Below, one piece after another: positions 1 to 7,091 of a stretch of DNA of 9,398 nt. The position numbers and the translations under genes were made by a program. Origin of the DNA: Ignavibacteriales bacterium (GTDB lineage: Bacteria > Bacteroidota > Ignavibacteria > Ignavibacteriales > Ignavibacteriaceae). The notes under the pieces were generated by a model. It ran no database searches. It saw only the letters and a list, made by a program, of their open reading frames with translations, and had not been told where the DNA came from. The first letter of the stretch is position 1. Every line of letters begins with the position of its first letter. The stretch is from the NCBI GenBank assembly GCA_003142915.1, contig PLNZ01000375.1:1-9398 (forward strand). The letters are read 5' to 3'.

Positions 1-25
1 ATTCTTTAAATCGGATTTGAGGATA

Positions 26-1132
26 TTATCTGATTGCCAGTTCGGTGTCAAAATCAAAGAAGTTAAGCTTTTCCCTATCAAGCATTAGCGTTCTAATTTT
101 TCCCCGTTCCGGCATTTCTCTTGCAGGAATACGGGCTACAAATTGAACTTTATCAATAAAGAAGTATAAGAATATTTCATTCCCCATTGGTTCTACAACC
201 TCAAGCGGAGTATCGATCTTATAATACTTGGGTTTGTAATCCATTGAAGCGGTGTCGTAAATATCCTCAGGACGTATTCCAAGCCAGATATTCTTATTTA
301 TATAAGCTTTCAAAGTATCTTCTTGTTTGCCGATAAGCTTAATCGATAAATCATTACCGCTGCTTTTGAATACAACGCCGTTATCCTGTAAAATTTTCCC
401 TTCAATAAAATTCATGGAAGGGCTGCCGATAAAGCCCGCTACAAATTTATTAACCGGCAAGTTATACAGATTAAGCGGAGTATCTACCTGATGTATAACT
501 CCGTCCTTCATAATAACAATTCTGTCACCCATAGTCATGGCTTCGGTTTGGTCGTGGGTTACATAAATCATGGTTGCATTAAGACTATGGTGAAGTTTGG
601 AAATTTGAGTTCTCATCTGCACGCGAAGCTTTGCATCAAGGTTACTTAAAGGTTCATCAAATAAGAATACTTTAGGTTTTCTGACAATGGCTCTTCCAAC
701 AGCCACCCTTTGACGCTGTCCGCCGGAAAGAGCTTTTGGTTTCCGTTCAAGATATTCTTCAATTCCCAAAATTTTTGCAGCATCATTTACTCTTATTTTT
801 ATTTCTTTCTTATCAAATTTTCTAAGTTTTAGGCCGAATGCCATATTTTCATAAACCGTCATATGCGGGTACAGGGCATAATTCTGAAAGACCATTGCAA
901 TATTCCTGTCCTTAGGAGCCACATCATTTACAAGCTTTCCATCGATATACAGCTCGCCTTTGGAAATATCTTCAAGGCCGGCAATCATTCTAAGAGTAGT
1001 TGATTTACCGCAGCCGGAAGGGCCCACAAGCACAACAAATTCCCTGTCTTTCACATCAATATTAATTTCTTTAACCGCAATATTTCCCCCTTCATAAACT
1101 TTCGATACGTTTTTAAGTTGAACTTCAGCCAT
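26..1132 (-). CDS. MalK/UgpC-type ABC transporter ATP-binding protein
   Basis: Cytoplasmic ATPase subunit that powers an ABC importer for sugars, glycerol-3-phosphate or a related solute. The 368 residues match the family's usual length of about 370. All nucleotide-binding motifs are visible: Walker A GPSGCGKST (37-45), Q-loop Gln83, signature LSGGQ (135-139), Walker B VFLFDE (155-160) and switch His193. After about residue 235 comes the C-terminal OB/TOBE regulatory region with the typical GIRPED (285-290), which marks the MalK/UgpC/MsmK subgroup rather than a generic ATPase. The ATG lies 3 nt after the aroA stop, so it is probably co-transcribed with aroA; the upstream GCGGA is only a weak ribosome binding site. 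No permease or binding-protein gene is in the window, so the substrate cannot be told. Members of this group can serve several permeases, which would fit a lone ATPase gene. Confidence 0.95.
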   Translation of the reverse strand: MAEVQLKNVSKVYEGGNIAVKEINIDVKDREFVVLVGPSGCGKSTTLRMIAGLEDISKGELYIDGKLVNDVAPKDRNIAMVFQNYALYPHMTVYENMAFGLKLRKFDKKEIKIRVNDAAKILGIEEYLERKPKALSGGQRQRVAVGRAIVRKPKVFLFDEPLSNLDAKLRVQMRTQISKLHHSLNATMIYVTHDQTEAMTMGDRIVIMKDGVIHQVDTPLNLYNLPVNKFVAGFIGSPSMNFIEGKILQDNGVVFKSSGNDLSIKLIGKQEDTLKAYINKNIWLGIRPEDIYDTASMDYKPKYYKIDTPLEVVEPMGNEIFLYFFIDKVQFVARIPAREMPERGKIRTLMLDREKLNFFDFDTELAIR

Positions 1133-1135
1133 TTT

Positions 1136-2416
1136 TTATCCGCATATTTGTTTTAATTGATTTATAAAATCAGGATTAGATATACCTGCACATTCAAAGT
1201 TATCAACTTTTCCGCCGCCTTGCAATATTAGAGATAAGATAGCGAATGCCATTGCAATTCTGTGATCTCCAAAACTTTCAAAAACGGGGGAATAATTTTT
1301 AATTTTACCGGAAAAGGCGAAGCCATCTTCATATTCTTCAACTTCAAGTCCGAGAATTTTCAAATTATGGCATACAGCATTAATTCTATCCGTCTCTTTT
1401 CCTCTTAACTCGGCGGCGTTTTTTATTTTAAATTCTCCTTCGGCAAAGATACCGGCAATGGATAAAATCGGAATTTCATCAATAATATTGGGAATTATTT
1501 CAACCGGTATTTCAATATTATTCAGAGCGCTGCTTCTTACAATTATATCTCCCAGCGCTTCGCCGGAAATAATTCTTTCATTTTCGTTTTCAATTTTTGC
1601 GCCCATTCGTTTTAAAACCGTGAGAATGCCGGTCCGGGTTTCATTCAAAGAAACATCTTTTATTCTCAATTCCGAGTTTTTAGAAAGCAATGCAAGAACA
1701 ATAAAAAATGCGGCAGTGGAAATATCCGAAGGCACAAAATATTCCTTAGGCTCAGGATAGTTTTCTTTCGAGGCATAACTAATCTTACCGTCAGCAGTGA
1801 TTTCTGTTTTTAATTCAAGCATTTTCTCTGTATGATCTCTTGAAGGTAATTTCTCAATAACGGAAGTGATACCTTCGCAATGAAGTCCTGCCAGCAAAAC
1901 GGCGCTTTTAACTTGTGCGCTTGCAACGGGAAGCTCATAATTTATAGGTATAATCCTTTCGGAAGGGGAAATTGTAACCGGTAAAGTAAATTTTTCTGTG
2001 GCGGAAATTTTCCCTCCCATTGCCGTAAGCGGGAAAATTATTCTTTTCATCGGCCGTTTGGAAAGAGATTCATCACCGGTTATGGTCGATTCAAAATTCT
2101 GAGCAATTAATATTCCGCTGATAAGGCGTATTGTAGTCCCAGAATTACCGGCATCTAACGGAGCATTAGGTTTTATGAATTCTTTAAATCCCTTTCCTTT
2201 TATTTCGAAAAATTTATTTTTATTACTTACTTCAGCGCCTAATTGTATAAAGCACTTTTGGGATGATTTTACATCCTCGCCGTTGGAAAGGTTATAAATT
2301 CTTGAAGTCCCCCTTGCCATGGAAGCAAACATAACCGAACGATGAGAGATTGACTTATCACCCGGCAGTTTTAGTGTACCTTCAACTTTTTCTATTTTAT
2401 TAAATTCCTGAATCAT
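1136..2416 (-). CDS. aroA: 3-phosphoshikimate 1-carboxyvinyltransferase (EPSP synthase), class II type
   Basis: Sixth step of the shikimate pathway: transfers the enolpyruvyl group of PEP to shikimate-3-phosphate in the cytoplasm, leading to chorismate. The 426 residues are full length and cover both halves of the inside-out alpha/beta barrel. Visible motifs: PGDKSISHR (18-26, with Lys21, Ser22 and Arg26 matching E. coli Lys22/Ser23/Arg27), DAGNSGTT (88-95), KRP with Arg121, SAQVK (166-170), RDHTE (193-197), NETR (258-261), catalytic Asp313, GKETDR (339-344) and GDHR (383-386). The set GDKS, SAQxK, RxHxE and NxTR is the class II signature, the group described as tolerating glyphosate. ATG is preceded by GGAAGTG about 9 nt upstream, a moderate ribosome binding site. 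It is the first gene of a two-gene unit with the ABC ATPase. A perfect TATAAT lies about 24 nt before the start codon (see separate entry). Confidence 0.97.
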   Translation of the reverse strand: MIQEFNKIEKVEGTLKLPGDKSISHRSVMFASMARGTSRIYNLSNGEDVKSSQKCFIQLGAEVSNKNKFFEIKGKGFKEFIKPNAPLDAGNSGTTIRLISGILIAQNFESTITGDESLSKRPMKRIIFPLTAMGGKISATEKFTLPVTISPSERIIPINYELPVASAQVKSAVLLAGLHCEGITSVIEKLPSRDHTEKMLELKTEITADGKISYASKENYPEPKEYFVPSDISTAAFFIVLALLSKNSELRIKDVSLNETRTGILTVLKRMGAKIENENERIISGEALGDIIVRSSALNNIEIPVEIIPNIIDEIPILSIAGIFAEGEFKIKNAAELRGKETDRINAVCHNLKILGLEVEEYEDGFAFSGKIKNYSPVFESFGDHRIAMAFAILSLILQGGGKVDNFECAGISNPDFINQLKQICG

Positions 2417-2439
2417 ATTGTTTCACTTCCAACATTACG

Positions 2440-2470
2440 ATTATACGAATTAAAACGAATTTCACGAATT
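2440..2470 (-). promoter_or_regulatory. Putative aroA promoter with phased AATTCGT boxes
   Basis: On the minus strand a perfect TATAAT (2440-2445) sits 23 nt before the aroA ATG, leaving room for a short leader that contains the GGAAGTG ribosome binding site. Three identical boxes read AATTCGT on the minus strand (2464-2470, 2455-2461, 2445-2451), with starts 9-10 nt apart, close to one helical turn. A fourth, shortened copy (AATCGT, 2437-2442) overlaps the TATAAT. No good -35 hexamer is present at the usual distance; TTCGTG is the best there. Helical phasing across a -10 element suggests an operator, but similar AATTCGT runs may also be a genomic repeat family, so the regulatory reading is inference. 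Confidence 0.35.
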
Positions 2471-2485
2471 ATAATTGTTTGTTAA

Positions 2486-2499
2486 ATACGGCATCGTAT
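2486..2499. repeat. Short inverted repeat ATACG/CGTAT upstream of aroA
   Basis: ATACG (2486-2490) and CGTAT (2495-2499) form a perfect 5-bp inverted repeat around a GCAT centre, just upstream of the AATTCGT boxes. It could be part of a protein-binding site for aroA control, or chance in AT-rich DNA. Confidence 0.25.
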
Positions 2500-2507
2500 A
2501 TAAATTG

Positions 2508-2690
2508 GGCTGAGATCCTTCCTCCTAGCGGCGGACAGGTATGATACATATCCGTTGCTGTGCCATCCATCCGGGATTCAGAAAGGGGCTGTTTGGGGGT
2601 TCGTTTTGCTATAAATATTCCGCCCCATCCGGGGCTAAAAATAATTTTATAAAAAATCGATATACCACAAATATTCCTTCCCTTGTAAGA
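2508..2690. repeat. Palindromic, GC-rich intergenic repeat tract (trmH-aroA gap)
   Basis: The 315-bp gap 2417-2731 holds no convincing gene. Much of it is locally G/C-rich against the AT-rich surroundings and is built of repeat-like pieces. GCCCC (2622-2626) and GGGGC (2631-2635) form a hairpin with loop ATCC. The flank at 2608-2626 recurs imperfectly at 2664-2682 (14 of 19 bases, 56 bp apart, core AAATATTCC). A 16-bp piece (2530-2545) matches 9108-9123 at 14 of 16 positions. On the minus strand one frame is open from about 2720 down to a stop at 2469-2471. It runs through all of these pieces, but its only ATGs are at 2568-2570 and closer to its end. I read this as a dispersed palindromic repeat family of the kind common in Bacteroidota-like genomes, not as a gene. 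Confidence 0.6.
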
Positions 2691-2731
2691 CTTATAACAG
2701 ATAGCACATAATATTGTTAACTAAATATATT

Positions 2732-3322
2732 TTATCTCATATACCAGCTTTGTAATAACTCTTCCATCTCTTCGGAAGAATACTCAGTTTTCTTATACAT
2801 ATTTTTTTTAAAACGCTGTCTGAATGCTTCATACAATACTACTGCGGAAGCCACCGATACATTCAGGCTTTGCACCATCCCGCACATCGGGATTAAAAAT
2901 TTCTTATCCGCCAATTTTACCGCTTCTTCAGAAACTCCGCGGTGTTCATTGCCTAATACGATCGCCGTTTTCTGTGTTAAGTCCAAATCAAAAAGAGAAA
3001 CTGCATCACTGCATATTGATGAAGCCAATATTAAGAAGCCTTCAGTGCGCAGGTTATTATAGCATGCTTCAACATCCTTGAACTTTTCTTTCTCAACCCA
3101 TTTAAATGCCGAGGCAGAAGATTTTTTCCCAATCTTAGGAAATTTCTCAACCGTATAAAGCAAAGAGACTTTTGTAACCCCTACAGCATCGCACGTTCTG
3201 AAAATTGCGCTGACATTGTGCGGATCATGAATATTTTCCAATACTATACGTAATGATTTTTGCCGGGCATGAACAACAGAAATAATTTTCTGCTTTCTTT
3301 TTTCAGTTTTAAATGCTTCCAC
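2732..3322 (-). CDS. trmH: TrmH/SpoU-family RNA 2'-O-methyltransferase
   Basis: SAM-dependent SPOUT-class methyltransferase, most likely the enzyme that makes 2'-O-methylguanosine at position 18 of the tRNA D-loop. The three SPOUT motifs are present in order: motif 1 HDPHNVSAIFRTCDAVG (32-48) with Asn36 and catalytic Arg42; motif 2 IVLGNEHRGVS (121-131); motif 3 IPMCGMVQSLNVSVASA (144-160), which forms the knot that binds SAM. The sequence around motifs 1 and 3 resembles E. coli TrmH more than RlmB or TrmL. At 196 residues it is shorter than E. coli TrmH, as in Bacteroidota-type members. The start is GTG, overlapping the hicB stop by one base (TAGTG), with no clear ribosome binding site, which suggests translational re-initiation. 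It is the last gene of the operon. The exact target nucleotide is inferred from family similarity. Confidence 0.9.
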   Translation of the reverse strand: MEAFKTEKRKQKIISVVHARQKSLRIVLENIHDPHNVSAIFRTCDAVGVTKVSLLYTVEKFPKIGKKSSASAFKWVEKEKFKDVEACYNNLRTEGFLILASSICSDAVSLFDLDLTQKTAIVLGNEHRGVSEEAVKLADKKFLIPMCGMVQSLNVSVASAVVLYEAFRQRFKKNMYKKTEYSSEEMEELLQSWYMR

Positions 3323-3549
3323 TAATTACTTTTATTAAATACAAGTTTGTAAATAATTTTATTTCGTGTTCCCCTTGCTTTATCCAATTTGAATTTATTT
3401 ATATCGGTTTTTAGATAATAAGCGGCAAGTTCTAAAATTTTATCCATAGCCGTGTTTTCATTATGAGCCCAGCATTCGCATCCTTTAATACTTGGTATCG
3501 AGGCGATGCAACCGTCGTCGGTTTTATTTAAAACGATATCTAAAATCAT
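3322..3549 (-). CDS. Solo HicB-like protein (type II antitoxin fold)
   Basis: Small 75-residue protein with the HicB-like pattern: a first strand (MILDIVLNKT), then DDGCIASIPSIKGCECWAHN (11-30), which matches the 'GgyxaxiPdlpGcxsxGxT' consensus, then a helix (32-46) of the kind that follows it. In HicAB systems this partial RNase H-like fold binds and neutralises the HicA mRNA nuclease. Here there is no HicA gene on either side, and no room for a helix-turn-helix or ribbon-helix-helix DNA-binding tail beyond the basic C-terminus. Its ATG overlaps the deoC stop as ATGA and its TAG overlaps the trmH GTG, so it is embedded in a coupled metabolic operon. It may be a domesticated HicB-fold protein with a non-toxin role. 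The fold call is fairly secure; the function is unknown. Confidence 0.75.
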   Translation of the reverse strand: MILDIVLNKTDDGCIASIPSIKGCECWAHNENTAMDKILELAAYYLKTDINKFKLDKARGTRNKIIYKLVFNKSN

Positions 3550-4316
3550 GTTGTAACAATTTTAACACCGGAGCTTGTGCCAATCCTGTCCGCTCCGCTG
3601 GCAATCATAGTCTCGGCATCTTTTCTTGTTCTAATACCGCCCGCTGCCTTTACTCCAATAGAATTTCCAACAACGTATTTCATCAATGCAACGTCATTTG
3701 CATTAGCTCCCCGAGCGTTAAAACCTGTAGATGTTTTTACAAAATCTGCTCCTGCTTCTTTACAGAGTAAGCAAGCTTTTATTTTTTCATCATCGGTAAG
3801 CAGTGAAGTTTCCAGAATCACTTTACATATTGCATTGTTTTTCTTTGCAACAGATACAACCTGGCTAACATCATTAAAAACAAATCCATAATTCCCGCTT
3901 TTCAGCATTCCGATATTTATAACCATATCTACTTCACTTGCACCGTTCTTAACTGACTGTTCAGCTTCAAACTTTTTCGCTTCGGTAGTATTTGCGCCAA
4001 GCGGAAAACCGATTACGGTACAGACTTTCACACCGCTATTCTTAAGAAGCTCATAACATTGAGATACATAAATAGGATTAACACATACTGAAGCAAAATT
4101 GTATTGCTTAGCTTCATCGCAAAGAGAGTTTATCTCGCCGGGTATTGCATCGGGCCTTAGTAATGTATGGTCAATTTTCCCCGCGATATTTTTTTCTGCC
4201 GGTTCACTAATCCCGATCCTATCGGAGATGCTTGAAACTGCATGTTCTAAATATTCATGCAATATTTTTTCCACAATTTCCTGTGAAACGATTTGCTCTA
4301 TAGTTTTATTATCCAT
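3546..4316 (-). CDS. deoC: Deoxyribose-phosphate aldolase
   Basis: Class I aldolase that splits 2-deoxyribose-5-phosphate into glyceraldehyde-3-phosphate and acetaldehyde, ending deoxynucleoside catabolism in the cytoplasm. Numbered from the upstream ATG at 4328: IDHTLLRPD (52-60), VIGFPLGA (105-112), VDMVINIG with Asp134 (133-140), the Schiff-base lysine Lys198 in DFVKTSTGF (195-203), and the second active-site lysine Lys227 in GVKAAGGIRT (225-234). About 45 residues before IDHTLL form a helical N-terminal extension, as in longer bacterial DeoC proteins. Two ATGs are possible. I prefer the inner one (first base at 4316): it has GGTGA just upstream and overlaps the folD end as ATGGATAA, giving 256 residues. 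The outer one gives 260 residues and no ribosome binding site. The deoC stop overlaps the hicB start. Confidence 0.96.
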   Translation of the reverse strand: MDNKTIEQIVSQEIVEKILHEYLEHAVSSISDRIGISEPAEKNIAGKIDHTLLRPDAIPGEINSLCDEAKQYNFASVCVNPIYVSQCYELLKNSGVKVCTVIGFPLGANTTEAKKFEAEQSVKNGASEVDMVINIGMLKSGNYGFVFNDVSQVVSVAKKNNAICKVILETSLLTDDEKIKACLLCKEAGADFVKTSTGFNARGANANDVALMKYVVGNSIGVKAAGGIRTRKDAETMIASGADRIGTSSGVKIVTT

Positions 4317-5196
4317 TTTGTTCACCATACATTGAATAAGCTTTATATGTGTTTTTTAACAGCATAGCAACCGTCATTAAACCGACTCCCCCGGGTACAG
4401 GTGTAATATAAGATGATTTCGGCGCAACATTTTCAAAATCAACATCACCAACAATTCTATATCCCTTAGGCTTTGTTGTATCTTCGATGCGGTTTATTCC
4501 TACATCTATTACAACAACTCCATCTTTTACCATACCGGCTTTTACAAAATTCGGACTGCCTATTGCAGCTATTAAAATATCAGCCTGAAGAGTATATTGC
4601 GCAAGATTTTTTGCGGCGGAATGACAAATAGTAACCACTGCATTGGCGCCTTCCTTTTTTTGAAGCATTATGTTGGCAATAGGTTTACCGACAAGGTTAC
4701 TTCTTCCCATAACAACCACATGCCTGCCTTTTGTTTCTATTCTATAGCGAATAAGCAGTTCCTGAATGCCTGCCGGAGTACAAGGTGCAAAAGTATCTTT
4801 GCCGATGACCAAATTTCCCACGCTGATTGGATGAAATCCGTCAACATCCTTTTGGGGTGAAATAGCATCGATTATTTTATCTTCATTTATATGTTTCGGC
4901 ACGGGAAGCTGAACCAATATGCCGTGGTAAGCTTTGTCTTTATTGTATTTTTCAATAAGCGTTAGCAATTCAGCTTCGGAGGTATCGGCGCTTAATTTTT
5001 CTATTTTTGACCGCATCCCTATTTCCAAACAAGATTTTGCCTTACTCCTAACATAACTTTCAGATGCAGAATTATCACCGACCAATATTGTTACTAAACC
5101 CGGAACATTCTTACCGTTTTTTACAAGTTCTGCAACAGCTTGTTTAAGCTCTTCCTTAATTTCTGCCGCAATTTTTTTACCGTCAATTAGTTCCAT
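4309..5196 (-). CDS. folD: Bifunctional methylenetetrahydrofolate dehydrogenase / methenyltetrahydrofolate cyclohydrolase
   Basis: Converts 5,10-methylene-THF to 10-formyl-THF through methenyl-THF, using NADP. It feeds purine synthesis and initiator formyl-Met. The 295 residues are full length. Visible are the substrate-site helix SYVRSKAK with Tyr48 and catalytic Lys52, GILVQLPVP (92-100, Gln96), KDVDGFHP (116-123), the Rossmann cofactor motif GRSNLVGKP (164-172), DVGIN (231-235) and the closing signature TPVPGGVGLMT (265-275). The AAAGGA upstream of the ATG is unusually far away (about 14 nt). The gene follows the methyltransferase gene by 37 nt and overlaps deoC by 8 nt, so it belongs to the same transcription unit. 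Confidence 0.97.
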   Translation of the reverse strand: MELIDGKKIAAEIKEELKQAVAELVKNGKNVPGLVTILVGDNSASESYVRSKAKSCLEIGMRSKIEKLSADTSEAELLTLIEKYNKDKAYHGILVQLPVPKHINEDKIIDAISPQKDVDGFHPISVGNLVIGKDTFAPCTPAGIQELLIRYRIETKGRHVVVMGRSNLVGKPIANIMLQKKEGANAVVTICHSAAKNLAQYTLQADILIAAIGSPNFVKAGMVKDGVVVIDVGINRIEDTTKPKGYRIVGDVDFENVAPKSSYITPVPGGVGLMTVAMLLKNTYKAYSMYGEQNG

Positions 5197-5233
5197 CTAA
5201 ATTTTTTAAATCCTTTCTAAAGACTCTACATAT

Positions 5234-6265
5234 TTAATGCATTATTAATTTAAGCTGCTCCGAATCAGATTGTTCATCTTTAGCCGTAATTTCAATTTCA
5301 CACGTTTCAGATAAATAATTTTTCAATTTTTGGTCATTAGTTATTTCTTCTTCAAACGGGTTAGAATTCTGCCAGCCGAGTTTTCCTGTTGTTCTGTAAT
5401 TTTCCAGTCTGCGTAAAACAATTTCACAAAATACCGGATCAATATCAGATGTTAAACATCTTCTTCCGTACCGCTCAGCGGAAAGTAATGTTGCGCCGGA
5501 ATGTGCAAAAAAATCAACTACAACATCATTCTTAGCGCTGCTTGAGAGCATTATCCTGTCAATGGCTTTTAAGGGTTTCTGTGCGTAACAGCCGTTAACA
5601 TTTTCTTCCATCCTGTAAAATACCTGCTGAATATCAACCCACACATTACCTGCCCGGATAAATTCAGATTTACTTCTTTCAAAATTTTTGGTTTTTTGCC
5701 CATTTATAGTTTTATAATAGCCATTTAGTATTTTAGGTATATCCGTATATTCAGCCTCAATATTAAATACCGGTTTCCCCTTAATGTAATAAAGAAGTTC
5801 CTGCCGTATGGACATCCAATTCTTCTGGGTTCCGTACCCGCGCTGATTTCTCATCGTAATAAGACTGCGGGAATTAAATTCAAAATCCCGCATCATAACA
5901 ATAAAATCTGCAAAAGGCTGAAAATGATTATTCTGGTCAGCGCCAAGCCAGATATAAAAAGATGAATCACCAGAAAGACATCTATTAGTGATGCTTACCC
6001 ATTTACGGCACCATTCAATAAAATTACTTAAATCCTTCTCTTCAAAAGCGACAAAATTATACGGTGGATCCTGTATTGCGAGCGATGCTCTTTTATCGCC
6101 GGTCAGCTTTTCAAGAATAATTCCGTCTGTTGCATCCAGGCACGCTATTTTATGCTTTCCCTGCGGATCGTTCCAAACATCACCGGGTTTAAACCTGCTA
6201 TATGGAATAAGAAGTTCCCTTAGCCTAACATCGTTATCAATTCTTGGTAAGGGGAAATTTTTCAT
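5234..6265 (-). CDS. Orphan site-specific DNA methyltransferase (beta class)
   Basis: SAM-dependent DNA methyltransferase that should methylate an exocyclic amino group (N6-adenine or N4-cytosine). The catalytic motif DPPY (66-69) comes before the SAM-binding motif (251-258), which defines the beta class. QKP (229-231) and the following IDRIMLSSS helix are the usual lead-in to motif I. Motif I reads DFFAHSGATLL rather than the common DPFAGSGTT, so the first glycine of FxGxG is histidine; DIDPVF (274-279) follows as motif II. The stretch between (about 130-225) is probably the target-recognition region. A C-terminal tail carries GKLGWQNSNPF (294-304). No restriction endonuclease or specificity subunit lies nearby, and the gene sits between ymdB and folD at normal operon spacing. 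It is therefore an orphan methyltransferase, perhaps with an epigenetic rather than a defence role. The recognition site cannot be read from sequence. Confidence 0.85.
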   Translation of the reverse strand: MKNFPLPRIDNDVRLRELLIPYSRFKPGDVWNDPQGKHKIACLDATDGIILEKLTGDKRASLAIQDPPYNFVAFEEKDLSNFIEWCRKWVSITNRCLSGDSSFYIWLGADQNNHFQPFADFIVMMRDFEFNSRSLITMRNQRGYGTQKNWMSIRQELLYYIKGKPVFNIEAEYTDIPKILNGYYKTINGQKTKNFERSKSEFIRAGNVWVDIQQVFYRMEENVNGCYAQKPLKAIDRIMLSSSAKNDVVVDFFAHSGATLLSAERYGRRCLTSDIDPVFCEIVLRRLENYRTTGKLGWQNSNPFEEEITNDQKLKNYLSETCEIEITAKDEQSDSEQLKLIMH

Positions 6266-6287
6266 AATAATGAACCTAAACTAAACT

Positions 6288-7091
6288 TTAATCAATTTTC
6301 TTTATAAAATCAGGAAAAGTAATTTTTTCAAGTTCCAATGTTTTCCCGGTTTCGGTATTAATCTTAAAATATATTCCGCATAAATGAGAGTCATTTTCAG
6401 CAGTTTCATACTTTTGCGGCGTCTGGAAGATAAACCGGTTTATTGCAGCCTGTGTTTTCATTCCTATAACGGAATCATAGGGTCCAGTCATACCTACATC
6501 GGTAATATAACCCGTTCCGTTTGGAAAAATTCTTTCGTCGGAAGTTTGAACATGCGTATGGGTTCCCACCATAGCGCTAATCTTACCGTCAAGATAATTT
6601 ATCATTGCAATTTTTTCTGCCGTCGCTTCTGCATGAAAATCCATGAAAATAATATTTGTTTCGCTTTTTAATTTTGAAAGCACCCAGTCGGCAGATTTAA
6701 ATGGACAGTCTATAGTAGCCATAAAAGTCCTGCCCTGCATATTTATAACTGCAACCTTCCCTTTAGGATTTTCTGCTACAAAATAGCCGTTTCCGTATGC
6801 ACCTTTAGGATAATTAAGCGGACGCAGAGCACGCGGTTCTTTTTTCAGATAGTCTTGCGATTGATATTTATCCCAAGTATGATTTCCACCTGTAATAACC
6901 TGAACTCCCAGATCAAGAAGAATTTTCCCTTCTTTTTCCGTACATCCTTTGCCGTCCGAGGAGTTTTCTCCGTTGGCAATTACAATATCGGCTTTGTATT
7001 TCTGAATTAAACTGGGTAGCCAAATCTGAACCAAATCCATACCCGGTTTTCCCACAATATCACCTATAAAAAGCAAATTTAATGAAGCCAT
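6288..7091 (-). CDS. ymdB: YmdB-family metallophosphoesterase (TIGR00282-type)
   Basis: Binuclear-metal phosphodiesterase related to Bacillus subtilis YmdB, which hydrolyses 2',3'- and 3',5'-cyclic nucleotides and influences RNA decay and biofilm choice. It is unrelated to E. coli YmdB. Numbered from the ATG at 7091, metal ligands match one for one: Asp11 (FIGDIVGKPG), Glu42 and Asn43 (NGENSS), Asn70 and His71 (GGNHTWD), His153 (DFHAEAT), His178 and His180 (GTHTHVQTSD). TDVGMTGPYDSVIG near residues 197-210 is also family-typical. The frame is open further upstream to a TTG at 7115, adding eight residues. I reject that start because the ATG has AGGAA five bases ahead and gives the usual 'M..LxLLFIGDIVG' beginning. 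The resulting 267 residues match the family length. It precedes the methyltransferase gene by 22 nt. Confidence 0.93.
   Translation of the reverse strand: MASLNLLFIGDIVGKPGMDLVQIWLPSLIQKYKADIVIANGENSSDGKGCTEKEGKILLDLGVQVITGGNHTWDKYQSQDYLKKEPRALRPLNYPKGAYGNGYFVAENPKGKVAVINMQGRTFMATIDCPFKSADWVLSKLKSETNIIFMDFHAEATAEKIAMINYLDGKISAMVGTHTHVQTSDERIFPNGTGYITDVGMTGPYDSVIGMKTQAAINRFIFQTPQKYETAENDSHLCGIYFKINTETGKTLELEKITFPDFIKKID

Noticed and set aside
1458..1760. 100-codon plus-strand open frame inside aroA
   Set aside because: Antisense to conserved EPSP synthase sequence including the catalytic Asp region; hydrophobic runs arise from the opposite strand's codons.
2469..2570. 33-residue minus-strand ORF (MDGTATDMY...) in the trmH-aroA gap
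   Set aside because: It lies wholly within repeat-like DNA, has no convincing ribosome binding site and no recognisable domain, so it is kept as part of the repeat tract rather than called as a gene.
2622..2650. GCCCC/GGGGC hairpin followed by an A/T-rich tract, as a terminator
   Set aside because: On the minus strand, where the genes are read, no T run follows the stem. On the plus strand there is no upstream gene to terminate. It fits the palindromic repeat reading better.
4317..4328. Upstream ATG for deoC (260 residues)
   Set aside because: The inner ATG has GGTGA just ahead and a compact 8-nt overlap with folD; the outer one lacks a ribosome binding site. The difference is only four residues.
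3492..4335. Several 75-105-codon plus-strand open frames opposite deoC and hicB
   Set aside because: They are antisense shadows of well-supported genes, with implausible composition and no domain similarity.
5234..6265. Restriction-modification or other defence island around the methyltransferase
   Set aside because: Both neighbours on each side are housekeeping enzymes and no endonuclease, specificity subunit, helicase or toxin is present in the window.
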